A stretch of DNA of 64,000 nucleotides. It comes from Mastigamoeba balamuthi. Taxonomy: Eukaryota > Evosea > Mastigamoebida > Mastigamoebidae. Positions 47,937-59,336 of the stretch are shown here, piece by piece; positions within the stretch are counted from its first letter, which is position 1, and every line of letters starts with the position of its first letter. A model generated the notes under the pieces. That model worked only from the letters and a program-made list of their open reading frames with translations, was not told where the DNA came from and ran no database searches. Location: assembly GCA_902651635.1 (NCBI GenBank), contig CACRSC010000472.1:248706-312705 (forward strand), in the 5' to 3' direction. Made by a program: the position numbers and the translations under genes.

Positions 47937-48130
47937 TCGGAGACAATATCACTGCACTACCCGAGGAGTGAGAGGAGGAGAGAGGATTGTTCTGCAGCCA
48001 CTGTACCTGCCTTGCAGGGCACTTCTCATACAAACTGGGTCAGCGCGACACTCGAGAGCAGTGATGGAGATGGCTGCGATTGTACGTGCCAATGCAAAGA
48101 CGAATTCACCGTGTTCAATTCGCAACAGAG
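47937..48130 (+). pseudogene. Fragment of a third Cys-rich receptor gene
   Basis: The plus strand reads GDNITALPEE, then after a frame change FCSHCTCLAGHFSYKLGQRD, then GDGCDCTCQCKDEFTVFNSQ. These match modules 6 and 7 of the two intact genes downstream (CGDNITALNEECDGG, NCTCDPGHFPYPLGQRD, GCDQGCQCSAGYTAFNP). Several cysteines are lost, frames change, and the intron between the two modules is not evident. It is a dead remnant about 800 bp upstream of the first intact gene. Confidence 0.75.
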
Positions 48131-48139
48131 GCACGGCCA

Positions 48140-48490
48140 CAGGAACCCCAGACGCGGCCACGAGCTCAGAGATCCTCACTTGCGACTCGCGCTCGAGCTG
48201 CTCCACGTGCTTTGCTCTCTGTGCGATGGCCTTCTCGAGTGACGTGATGCGCTCAGTCCTTCTCGGCGGCCGCGCTGGCGCTGGCGAGCTCAGACTTGAG
48301 GCTCTCGACGCTCTCCAGCGCCGCCGCGTGCGACTGGCCAGACGCTCCGACTGAGGCGTGAGTTCGCCGACCTTGGCGTGCAGGCTGTCATTGACGCCTG
48401 CGTCTCCGCGATGGCATGGTCCTTCTCCACGCTCTTCAGCGACTGAGCGGCGACCTCCTCCTTAGGCCGCTGGGCCTCCGCAGCTACAAT
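48140..48490 (-). pseudogene. Decayed coiled-coil gene fragment
   Basis: Minus-strand frames read KEEVAAQSLKSVEKDHAIAE, then SLHAKVGELTPQSERLAS, a region whose composition suggests ALESVESLKSELASASAAA, then ERITSLEKAIAQRAKHVEQL and ERESQVRISELVAAS. Heptad-like spacing is clear, but at least two frame changes interrupt it. It matches no other gene in the window. Probably a piece of a long coiled-coil protein gene moved here. Confidence 0.5.
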
Positions 48491-48897
48491 TCTCAAGCAT
48501 AGTTGGTGCTTAAGTTCCCCCACCGGTACCAATACTAGCACAAGTCTGGAGTAATTCTGAGACAAACCCGATCGGGTTCAAAACAAGGGGGAACTGTGAA
48601 AATGGATGCCCATGGGGAGTGTGGTGCGGATAATGCGTTTGCCTTAATTTAATCGGAGTGTAATTGCATTTTACCTCCGCCAGTCGAACTTGTCACGGCG
48701 CCGATCGGGCCAAATACGAACGACGAAATCAAGCACCACGGGCATTGGCGAGCACTTTTGTCTGAGATGCGCAGCGAACTTGCGGCGACTTGATTTGGAA
48801 AAATATGTAGGCAGTACTATTCGCGGCACTGAATCAATGCCTGTTCTGGGCTGTGCATTAATCGCAGTACCATCATCACAGCCAAAAAAAAAACAAA
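48491..48897 (+). promoter_or_regulatory. Upstream region of the first Cys-rich receptor gene
   Basis: About 400 bp precede the ATG at 48898. An AT-rich patch (ttaatttaatcgg, near 48645) and an A-run immediately before the start (ccaaaaaaaaacaaaATG) are the only notable elements. No coding potential is seen. Confidence 0.35.
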
Positions 48898-51764
48898 ATG
48901 GCAGAGCAAGCCATCCTTCTTTCGGCCCTGCTTGTACTGAGCGCCGCGCCGCTGGGGGTGCTATGCCAAAAAGGAGAAGACGACGCCTGCACGGGGCACG
49001 GGTCTGAGGCGTACGACAAGATCGACGACCCCGATTCGATATTGCTGGCCCCCACCTTCTTCACCAGCACAACTCCCCCGCAGCCACTGTGCGGCGGCGA
49101 GACAAAGGGTACTCTCCATTTCGCGAGCCGCACCTCAAACGTGCCTGCCACGCAAGGGGTCTACCAGGTGCAGTGGGTGCAGCTGTTCACGCCGCCGCAG
49201 GTGCCGTGGAAGTTCACACGGGTGTGCATCGCCCTCGCCCTGAAAAAGAACCCGAAGAACGTGTCGCTGCCCTACACCGTCGAAGTGCACGGCTCTGTGG
49301 GGACATACCCCGTAATGCTAGACATCAAGTGGCCCCTCTTCGAGCCGGACGAGAGGCTGTCGTCAGCGGGATTCTCAGCGCGCGTCACGTACACGCCGCC
49401 AAGCACGGACGCTGATAACGCCTCTGAGTTTGCCTATCAATGGGTGTCGATTGACGTCGACAGCGCAGACGCTCCTTTGGGTACCCAGTGGCATTCATCG
49501 CTCTTACCGGGGATCTCCTGACAGCACCCGTCACAATTGCTTTGGGGGCGCAGTTGCGTGGGACCAGGGCGTGTTTGTGGGAGTGCAGTGGTGGACGTGC
49601 GGTGCTGGGGTGGCGCTGGTCGGTGTCCAGAGACCAAACCGAATTGGACGGCTGAACGTGGAAAACGAGGATGGAGACTGGTACCCGCACCACGACGTTG
49701 ACGCCGTTGCCATACGCACAGTGGGCCACAACTACAGTCCGTCAAATATCGGCGCTAGTTCAGAGGGTCACGCCTCACTGATTGTTGCCACATCCAGGCG
49801 GTGTTCCACCAGCGTGGTCGTGCGACTTAGCCAAGTACAACGACGGGGTGTGCGACTGCGGGTGCGGCACGAGCGACATCGACTGTAGCAGGAACTTTGA
49901 TAAGGTCAACGGCTGCAACCCCGGCGAGACCTGCAACCACATGGGCAGATGCATCCGTGCGCGTTTGTCGGACATCATCATCCGCTCATTCCTTAATTCG
50001 CAGTTCTGGGCTGGGAGAATGGCCCGTGCACAGCAGCAAACTATTGGCACTACGACGGTTGCCAGTGCGACTGTGGAGGTGCCCCAGACCCAGACTGTTT
50101 CGATGGCAACGCGCCTCTTTACGTGTGCTCGTCCAACCGTACGCGGCCTGTGTGTAACTTCAGGTCAGATACAGGGACCACCTCCTGTGATGGTACTGTT
50201 CACCACCGGAATGAACACTCGGTCTCACTCTGCCATTTCGGTAGAGGTGTGGTTGTGTGCACCAGAGAGGTACAACGACTCCGTGATCTGCGACTGCGGC
50301 TGCGGCACACCGGATCCCGACTGTGACGACTGGGACAGGAACACCACGTGCCCTGGAAACGTCCACTGCTACAACGATGTCTGCTCAGGTGACATACATT
50401 TCTGTGCGCTCATCAGTTCTAATAACGTGTCAAGCTCCAAGGCAATGGACCTGCCAGCTCTCGTGGTACAATTCTTCAGACGGCTGTGACTGCGAGTGCA
50501 ACGCGTACGACCCTGACTGCGACTCCAGTGGCACACAGGCTTCTTATTGCAAGACTGCTGAGGTCTGCGATTACAACGGCCACTGCGTCGCAACTGGTAC
50601 GTCGTGTGGTTGCTACACCACTGCATGACTGACAGACAATCCGACCCATGCAGGATGCGGGAACAACAGAGCAGAAGGCTGGACAACCCCGAAGGAGGAG
50701 TGTGACGGTGGCGAGGGATGCACAAAGTGCAAGTGCGACAAGGGCTTCTACGCGAAGAACCCCCTGCGGTCTGGCTGTGAGCCACGTGCGAGAAACAGAG
50801 CCATTGCCGCCAATTGTCTCACTCATCGCAGATTGTGGAGACAATATAACTGCTCTGAACGAAGAGTGCGACGGGGGCATGTTCTGCAGAGTCAACTGCA
50901 CGTGCGACCCGGGACATTTCCCATACCCACTTGGGCAACGAGACATGTTCTGCACAGGTATTCTCCTGGTCGCCACTATCTTAGGATTCACCTCCTCCGA
51001 GGATGCGGAAATGGGTATGTCGATCCGGAGCACAACGAGAGCTGTGATGGCGGAGAGGGGTGCGACCAAGGGTGCCAGTGCAGCGCGGGATACACGGCTT
51101 TCAATCCGCCGCAGAATCACTGCCACGCCATATCCGAGTCCAACAGGAAGAAGGTCATCATAGGAAGCAGCGTGGGCAGCACTGCCGGCGTCATTCTTGT
51201 GGTTGCTATCATCTGCGCCCTGCTCTATGCGTGAGTATCATTCCAGATTGGTTCCTTTCATTCATAATGTCTTTAGGAGGAAAGTGAAGTACGGGCCAAG
51301 GAAGCTCAACGTTCCGCTTGAAATCGGCAACAGCCAGCCTTCCTTTGCTCCAGTAGATTCGATCGGGATGCTGTCTGATATGAGTGACGCCAGCGGCAAC
51401 ATTATCCCGGGTACGATACTCCCTGCTGTCGTCCCACTTCGTACGGACTCTTAGACAGAACCAAACAGGCTCTCCTGGCAACGCGATGTCGTACATTCAT
51501 CCGAGTATGAACCCCTCCCTGTCGCACGTGGTGGCATCTCCAAGCTCCGTCAACTACTCGCCCAGTTCTGCGCAGTCGCCGGGCACCGCTGGACTCGGCA
51601 CAGCATCGGGGACCAAACAGTCAGACTCAGGGTCCGCCGACATGACGCAAGTCATTCCACCGCCAGCAGCAGCGACTGTGCAGAGCCTCATTCTCGACCC
51701 TTTGCACGGGGAGACAGCCTCGATTGACCGCCTCCCGGTCAGTGAATGCCTCACTGCTCCATAG
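48898..51764 (+). CDS. Type I membrane protein of Cys-rich modules, copy 1 (~762 aa)
   Basis: Twelve exons fit one frame: 48898-49108, 49157-49480, 49554-49736, 49798-49956, 50004-50192, 50245-50388, 50435-50596, 50654-50785, 50832-50957, 51002-51230, 51277-51410, 51469-51764. Every intron is phase 1 except the one after the membrane segment (phase 2). The first intron (48 nt) is in frame and open, so its retention adds 16 residues. Product: signal peptide (MAEQAILLSALLVLSAAPLG); a ~220-residue N-terminal beta-type domain (QWVQLFTPPQVPWKFTRVCI ... GVQWWTCG) I cannot name; four modules of the type YNDGVCDCGCGTSDIDC; three CGNG-x-ECDGGEGC modules resembling DUF4215/EGF-like repeats; a transmembrane helix (TAGVILVVAIICALLYA); and a ~130-residue Ser/Pro-rich tail. 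Likely a cell-surface receptor or adhesin. Tandem sister of the next gene. Confidence 0.85.
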
Positions 51765-52196
51765 TAGTGTCATCTCGATGAAGTGCAAAAATGAACCATT
51801 TCCTTTTTTCATTTTTCTGTGACTCGTCATCAAAAATGACTTACCGGATTCAAGCACCGAGTTTTGCCAATGCCCACTCCCATCTCATTTACCTAAATTT
51901 GTTCGTGGCGGGAAATGCGCCAGTCCCGAAGATGTTCCATTTCACATTGCCCAAAAACGGAAACATCGAATTTTGAATGTCCTGCCTGCGGTTGCAGGGG
52001 ATAACCTCTCATCCTCGGATAATTGCTCTGTTCCGCGAGAGATCGAACACCGGTGATCCTCCACAGGTGATGATGCATCGGCGCCGTACATAGCTTTTGC
52101 GTGATAGTTTGGGGAATGAAAAGTTAGGGTGGCGTATTGTTCTCGGGTGCCCTGTTCTCGGCATTTATTTAAAGCACGGGGCCAGCAACACTGCCA
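51765..52196 (+). promoter_or_regulatory. Spacer between the two Cys-rich receptor genes
   Basis: 432 bp hold the 3' UTR of copy 1 and the promoter of copy 2. It is more AT-rich than the flanks. A second TAG follows the first stop directly. No further gene is seen and it does not resemble the upstream region of copy 1, so the tandem duplication is not recent or excluded the promoter. Confidence 0.4.
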
Positions 52197-55062
52197 ATGG
52201 TAACGCGAGCCACCGCAGTCCTGCTCCTGCTGTGCGCAGCGCCGTTGGGCGTGCACTGCCAGGGCGGCGTCAACGAGTGTACTGGGCCCGGGTCCGAGGC
52301 GTACGACATAGACATGATCGACGACCCCGACTCGAAGTTGTCGGCGCCCACCTTCTATGCCAGCACCACTCCCCCACAGCCACTCTGCGGGGCGGCTGGT
52401 ACATTTCACCATTTCCGTACGGTGTTACCCACGGGCCACCACACCGCGCAGGGATATACAGCATACAGTGGGTGCAGCTGTTCACGCCGCCGCGGGTGCC
52501 GTGGAGATTCACGCGCGTGTGCGTCGCCCTCGCGCTGAAAAAGAACCCGAAGAACATGTCGGAGCCCTACACGATCCAGGTGCATGGCGTCGTGTCGGTG
52601 TTCCCCGTCAGGGTCCACATCGAGTGGCCCGAGCTCGACCCCGGAGAGCGGCTGTCTTCGGTGGGGTTCACCACGCAGGTCACCTACACACCGAGGCCCA
52701 CGAACATCCAGAGGCGGAACACCTCCACCATCGACTACAAGTGGGTCACGATCGACGTCGAGAGTAGAGGCGTTCCGCTCGGTGAGCGATGCCTCGCGCT
52801 TCCCCCGCTCTTCAGCGAATTTCTCACCGGTGGATCATTTTTCCGGGCTTGATTTTGGACGCAGTTGCGTGGGAGCAGGGAGTGTATGTGGGCGTGCAGT
52901 GGTGGACGTGCGGGGTCGGGCTGTCGCTGGTCGCCGTACAGAGACCGGATAGAAAGGGTCGCCTCAACTCGAAGAACTCCGGCTCGTGGTACCCCCCAGA
53001 TGACATCGACGCCGTGGGCATTCGAGCAGTGGGCCGCAACCACTGTACGTCCCCGCTCAAGCCACCTAAGGAGTCACACATTTCCCTGCTCGGGCAGCTG
53101 GCGTACCCCCCGTGTGGTCGTGCAACAAGAGCAAGTACAACGACGGGGTGTGCGACTGCGGGTGCGGCACGGGCGACATCGACTGCAGCAGGAACTTTGA
53201 CAAGGTCATCGGCTGCAACCCCGGCGAGACCTGCGACCAGTCGGGCAGATGCATTAGTGCGTATCGAAATCAACGGGAGTATGGATGTTCGCTGAAATGA
53301 GCAACCGCAGAGCTGGACTGGAGCAAAGGCCCGTGCACAGCAGCCAACTACTGGCACTACGACGGGTGTCAGTGCGACTGTGGAACAGTTCCAGATCCCG
53401 ACTGTTACGACCTCAACGCTCAGCTATCAGCATGTTCTACTAAGCGGACGGCACCAGTGTGCAACTACAATTACTACAACTGGTCCACCTCCTGCGACGG
53501 TGCCAATTGAGTGGTAAAAGAAGCGCTGACCACAGCCGCAGAGCTCTGGACATGCGATCCGAGGAGATTCAATGATACCAAGATCTGCGACTGCAACTGC
53601 GGAGCGCCAGACCCTGACTGCGAGAACAAGAACTTGAACACGACATGCCCGGGAAACGTTCTATGCTACAACGGCCATTGCTCTGGTTCTATAATCACAG
53701 CGACACCTTATAGTCTTACCACTCTCAATGCCAGCCCCGAGAACTTGGACGTGCCCCCTAGGGTGGTACAAAGCCAAGGACGGTTGCGACTGCGATTGCA
53801 ACGCATACGACCCTGACTGTGACCTGAGCGGAGCTCAGGCGTCGGGGTGCCGGACTGGCCAGGTGTGTGACTACAATGGCCACTGCACCTCTTCGGGTAG
53901 GTCCTGCCATAGATGTGTCCAGACTGACAAGGTTGCAGGATGTGGGAACAACAGGGCAGAAGGGTGGACGAGCCCCAAGGAGGAGTGCGACGGCGGCGAG
54001 GGATGCACACAATGCAAGTGCGACAATGGCTTCTACGCCAAGAACCCGCTCCGGTCTGACTGCGAACCACGTGCGACACATCAAGGGTTTGTGCTCATTT
54101 TGACAAGACTTCCCGATACGCAGACTGCGGTGATGGTATTGTGATGCAGAAGGAGGAGTGCGATGGTGGTGATTTCTGTAACAATTGCACATGCTCCCCT
54201 GGATACTCGCCGTACCCTATTGGGCAGAGAAAGCAGGGATGCATAGGTCAGAACCCTTCTGGCCTGAATTGGCGCCGCTCATCCATCCAAAATAGGTTGT
54301 GGAAACGGGTACGTTGACACAGATCACAACGAGAGCTGCGACGGTGGTGACGGCTGCGACAAGAACACGTGCCAGTGCAGTGAGGGATTCGCGGCCCTCA
54401 TCCCGCCGCAGCAGTACTGCCGTGCAATCCCTGTCGAGTCAAACCGGAAGAAGGTCATCATCGGCAGTAGTGTGGGCAGCGTCGCTGGGGCAATACTTGT
54501 GGCTTCTGTGATAAGTGCACTGGTCTATGCGTTCGTTAAGTTTGTTCAATTCTCTTGGACTAACATCTTTCGACAGGAAAAAGGTAAAGAACGGACCACG
54601 GAAGCTCAATGTGCCAATCGAGATCAACAACAGTCTCCCGTCTTTTGCTCCAGTCTCGATTGGGATGTCGTTCGATCAGAGTGATGGCAGTGGAAGCCTC
54701 GTCGCAGGTGCAACCACTTGGTTTTTTCCTGTTGGAGAGCTTATTTTTCATTGTCAGGTTCGCCTGGTAGCGCGCCTTCGTACATACAGCCATCTACGAA
54801 CCACTCTCTTTCTCATGCTGTGGCCTCGCCGAGCTCTGCCAATTTTTCTCCCAACGTAGCGGGAACGCCGGTGGCTGGCACGGGGTCGGGAACGGCGTCA
54901 GGAGCCAAACAGTCAAGCTCGGGGTCGGCAGATATGACCCAGGTAATCCCGCCTATCTCTGTACACAGCCTCGCTCTAGACCCCTCGCTTGGGGAGACCG
55001 TCTCGATTGATCGGCTGCCCGTCAACGGCTCGCTCACAGTGCCTGAACTCAAGCCAGAATGA
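52197..55062 (+). CDS. Type I membrane protein of Cys-rich modules, copy 2 (~763 aa)
   Basis: Twelve exons: 52197-52398, 52452-52781, 52865-53044, 53098-53256, 53311-53499, 53542-53685, 53735-53896, 53939-54070, 54124-54246, 54296-54530, 54577-54707, 54758-55062 (TGA). Exons 4-8 (159, 189, 144, 162 and 132 nt) have exactly the lengths of their counterparts in copy 1; introns are 42-83 nt and phase 1 apart from the phase-2 one after the membrane helix. Layout: signal peptide (MVTRATAVLLLLCAAPLGVH), an N-terminal domain (WVQLFTPPRVPWRFTRVCVA), modules YNDGVCDCGCGTGDIDC, GCQCDCGTVPDPDC, KICDCNCGAPDPDC and GCDCDCNAYDPDC, then three CG..ECDGG modules, a transmembrane helix (SVAGAILVASVISALVYA) and a Ser-rich tail sharing GSADMTQVIPP and GETxSIDRLPV with copy 1. 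The conserved tail words suggest intracellular partners. Convergent with FG-GAP copy C. Confidence 0.85.
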
Positions 55063-55183
55063 AATTTGTAGGACATTCACAAATTGCTCGTTAAATTGAG
55101 GATCCACTCCTTGTGCTTTCCACAGTTTGCCCTGCCCCACTTTTTCTGGCTACCGACACTGAGGCCCGAATAAGTCGCACACG

Positions 55184-55218
<35 letters not shown>

Positions 55219-55539
55219 ATGTCCTGGATGCCAGCGTGTTTCGCGACTCCCTCTGAGGGGCGCAGTAGGGTGATAACACCTATGGCACATGAACAAGGTG
55301 CGATCTTGGCCTCCATCGCACTCTTCCGAGCCCCTCAACGCGCAGGTACAGGCCGGCGAGCAGGAAAAGCACAGAATCGACCGCTGCCCATGACAGAGGC
55401 ATCGCAGTGCGTGGCGAGCACAAGGGTGCACTGGGGTTACCGCAGTATTTCGTTGCCATAATGGGGTTAAAGTGGAAAAGACCTGGGCCCCTTTGTTCAC
55501 TGTGTTCCTGGAGAACCACATTGGACCATCGAGCAGCTG
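55063..55539. other. Convergent spacer with a CA microsatellite
   Basis: It lies between the TGA of Cys-rich copy 2 and the TAG of FG-GAP copy C. Apart from the CA repeat and, near its right end, trailer sequence shared with copy B and the E-F junction (gggcccctttgttcactgtg), nothing is recognised. Confidence 0.5.
55177..55216. repeat. (CA)n microsatellite
   Basis: About 40 bp of alternating C and A, slightly interrupted (cacacgcacgcaca) at the left end and pure afterwards. Confidence 0.95.
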
Positions 55540-58500
55540 CTACTTGCTCGTCAAAATGGGCGCGTAATTGCAGCGGTGGCGGTTCCGCATCACTAACATC
55601 GCCACTGCCAGGGCGACGACAACCACGACGGCACAGCTCACTGATATGGCGATGACGGTCGCTCTTTGGCTCACGATGCGCTCCCTCGTCTCGACCAGCA
55701 GAACCAATGACGCGCGCTGGCCCCTGTTGTCGCTGACCACCACCGTGATGTTTCTCAGCCTATTCGATGTTGGGCGGAACGTCATGCTCCGCAGAACCTC
55801 TGTCAGCATGGCCGAGTTCTTGTAGTAGGTCGTGAAATTCGACCCGTGATCTTTGCGTTCGTCTCCGAAAGCGACGCCGTCGACCTCGACGTTGAAGGTG
55901 ACGGTCCCCTGGAAGAAGCCTGATCCGGGAGAGAGTACGGCGACCCTGGGCAAAGCGCAGTCCGACCCGACGGTACATGCGAGCAGAGTGTTGTTGACAG
56001 CGAGGCTCAGCGACTGGGCGATCTCGATGGTCCACTGCTGCGACACGTGCACATATCTCTGGTTTCTGGCCTTGGCGCTTGCCTGCATCGTCCCGACGTT
56101 GCAGCGGTCCATCTTGCTGTGGAACGACCGAGTGGTGACGTCGTACTGGAGCCAAGACGGCTGCACGTCGTACACGAGGAGAACCTCGCCGTCGGGCTGC
56201 GTGAACACATCGTGGGGAAGCCGGAACCTGTACTCTATGTCCACTGTGGCTCTGCAGCACTCCTCGGTGCTGCTAACATTGGGTCCTGCGTCTGGCTCGT
56301 AGCCGCCCTTGATCGCGTAGGCCATGCCAATCCCGCGTATGTTTGGCAACCCGATAAGCAATGCGGGTGTGCCAGAGGGGGTCCGGTGATTCACTGAACC
56401 CAGAGAGCTGCCAAGTAGCGACCACTTCATAGCAGTTATAGCGAACCCGCGGGTCTCCAGGACCCCCAGTGCACGAGACTGGGCCACGACTGGCGGCTTC
56501 CGAACAGGACGAAAACCGTGTCGGAGTCCGGGGCACCCAGAGCGATGTCGCCAACACCGTCTCTGTTAAAGTCTCCGGCACTCGACACGACGGACCCTGC
56601 GCTGGCCATGTGCTGCAGGAGCTCGACGCGGGTCCCGCCTCCCGTGGAGGAGAGCAAACGGAGGTCGATGACCGCCGGCCATGGGTGGCTGCTCCCGAAC
56701 ACAATGTACGCCCTGGCGGTGCTGGCGCCAGTCCCCATGCAGCCGATCACCAGGTCCGTCACGTTGTCCCCGTTGAAGTCCCCGGCGCTGCTCAGCGACC
56801 AGCCCAGGCGGTCACCCTCGGCTTCGCCCTGGATCACGAACCCGTTCTTGCCGTCCAGCGACGACACGTCCATGCTCGACTGGTTGGCGTTGCTGCCCGA
56901 GCCGAAGAGCACGAACACGAGGCCGGCGCCGCTTCCTGGAGCCCCGATGGCCAGGTCTGCAATGCCGTCGCCGTTGATGTCAACGCTTGCCAGAGAAGTG
57001 CCCAGATCCGAACCGGCGAAGCTCTGCGCTGTCACTTGGAAGCCGTTTTGGCCTGACAGCTGGGACAGCGGGAACTCGAGCCCCAGCCCAGAGGCATTTC
57101 CATAGACCACGTAGGCCACCTCGAGTGATGACACGCCGATGGCCACCTCGGAGACCCCGTCGCCGTTGATGTCTCCCAGAGAGGTGAGCGCGATGCCCGT
57201 GGCATTTCCCAAGTCGCCAGTGATGGTCGAGGCAATCGTCTCGTTGGGGACCTCGAGGTCCACTGCGGGCATCTCAGACCTCCAGTACCACGTGGGCGAG
57301 CCGTAGACAACATGCACCTGACCCTCGCCGGCATCCGAGGCAATCAAGAAGTCCGACAGGCCATCTCCGTTGACGTCGCCACCACCCGCGACGGCAGATC
57401 CACAACGCGCGCCGGGCGTGGAGCAGCGGAAGTCCAGTGACCACTTGATGGGATAGGATATCGGGGCATCCACCGTACCGCTGATCAGGAACGCGCTTCC
57501 AGAGCGCCCGGGGTCTCTGCCAGGCGACCCCACCAGAAAGTCGTCCAGGCTGTCCTCGTTGACGTCACCCACGCAGCTGATGGACTGGCCCAGCGTGTAG
57601 CCCAGAGGGACCGAGTTAACAGAAACCGATGACAGGCTGTCGACCTCGAAAGAGCCCGTTCGATTGAGGCCGCCGAGGATGACGTAGTTGGAACCACGGG
57701 AGGTCTCACTGACACCCATGCTGCCGAGAAGCAGGTCCGGCACAGCGTCGCCGTTGAGGTCGCCCGAGCTGGGTATGAATTTTCTGTTGCTGAAGGGCGG
57801 GGCAGTCACGGAGAACCCTCTGCCCTGGCTGCACCACTCCCGCAGCTCGATTCTGCGCAGCCACGCACCCCGCACCCCGTACACGACAGAGCAAAGAGGC
57901 CCTGAGTACGAGTCTTGGCATACAGCGAAGTCGGGAACCCCATCGCTGTTGATGTCGCCGACCGCGGCGCCCCTGTATGAGTTGTAGTAGATGGACTCCG
58001 AGTCGGAGTCGCCCTGCAGTAGAACGCTCTCGCTGGAGAGGTCCACATGCGTCCAGGCACCTGCTGTACCGAGCACGAGGTGGCACAGCATCACCCCCTC
58101 AGAGCGCGACGTGGTGGCGAACACCAGCAGGTCGCCCACAGAGTCACCATTGACGTCACCCGCACCGGCCACCGATACGCCGGCAAGGCTCTGGCCCGTG
58201 GCGCCCACGATGTCGGTGGTGTTGGCCGTGCTGTCGGGGACCACCAGCCGGGGGAACACCGCACGGCCCATGATCAGCGTCACGCGCCCCCTGTCGTTGT
58301 CGCTGTGCATGTCGCCCAGGGCCAAGTCGTCCACGCTGTCGCCGTTGACGTCGCCGACGCCATCGAGGGTGGCCCACTGCTCGGCGGCCACCGCGAAGCC
58401 GTTGAAGTCCGCAGCCGAGGCGTTCACCAGGGCCGGCGTGGCGCTCCCGAAGACGACGACCTTGTCCACCGCCACGTCTGCGAGCCCGTCGCCGTTGACG

Positions 58501-59136
58501 TCCCCGATGGCCGACACCTTGTTTGTGCCTCTGGTGCCGACTATCGCGAACCCGTCCTCTGCGGAGATGTTCACGCCGACCACGCCCTGCATGAATAAGC
58601 CATTCAGTTGCTGTGTTTCGTCTTTCTCGGCGTTGGAATTATGAAAAACGACGAACTTTGGGCCACGTGGCACGGTTCCTGCGACCGAAGAGGACGATCG
58701 ACAGCCGCCCGCTCTCGCTGAAGGCCACGTCATCGATGCCGTCGCCGTTGACGTCGCCGGCGACCACTACCACAGGCCACTGCCGGAGCCAGCTGTCGCT
58801 GTCGCATCTGTGGCCTGCGACGACGACGACGCCTCTGCCGTCAGCGAGCGCCCCGTCGACGTCGCCGACGCCACGCACGCCGAGCGACGCGTTCAGCGGG
58901 CCGAAGACGATCCAGAACACGCAGGAGTCGGTCCCGAGGACGGCGTCTGGGTGGCCGTCGCCGTCGACGTCGCCTGTGCTGGCGTCGGTGCCCGTGGTGA
59001 CGACGACGGAGGACGTGTCGACGACGGGCATGCCCATGGGGCGCGCGATCTGGGTGACACGCACGTCGGGCCACACGGCGCCCGACGACATGGCCATGGG
59101 CAGCCACGAAGCCAGAAGGAGCAGAGGCATACGCAT
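55540..59136 (-). pseudogene. FG-GAP/CADG membrane protein, copy C (type I), carrying one frameshift
   Basis: Exon 1 is 59136-58657; a 70-nt phase-0 intron (58656-58587) joins WPK to GVVGVNISAEDG; exon 2 starts at 58586. The start at 59136 aligns with copies A and B; a longer upstream frame has no counterpart there. Signal peptide, thirteen FG-GAP loops, CADG-like domain, membrane helix and tail (NYAPILTSK, with YxxPhi motif YAPI) are all present. However, near 56465 the sequence is one base shorter than A and B, so the frame leaves after WPSLVHWG and ends at 56436, giving about 876 aa without CADG domain or anchor. The downstream frame is intact to 55540. It could be a young pseudogene, a gene for a secreted form, or a sequencing error; few other lesions are seen. 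Confidence 0.8.
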
Positions 59137-59336
59137 GGGTGCTTGCTGTTGTGCTGCTGAGTGTGCTTTGACTGTGGTTGTGCCAGGTGTGGGGATCGGT
59201 GATTCTGGGCACACCTGCTGCCTGAGCTGGCACCGAGCCCCAGGAAATCGGCTGGTGTGCTGCCCGATTGGTGACGTATAGATACTTCATAGAGAGAGAT
59301 CCCTGATATTTGTGACGCCCCATTTTTCCCCACCGC
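59137..59336. promoter_or_regulatory. Divergent promoter: FG-GAP copy C and the TcdA-type gene
   Basis: 200 bp separate the two start codons. The segment gtgccaggtgtggggatcgg (about 59186) is shared with the upstream flanks of FG-GAP copies A and B. The part beside copy C (to cgagccccagg) is also found upstream of copy B. Confidence 0.45.

Noticed and set aside
50981-50984. Acceptor ttag near 50983 for the intron starting at 50958 in Cys-rich copy 1
   Set aside because: It has the better acceptor sequence but gives the wrong frame; only the ag at 51000-51001 joins to the conserved GCGNGYVD module.
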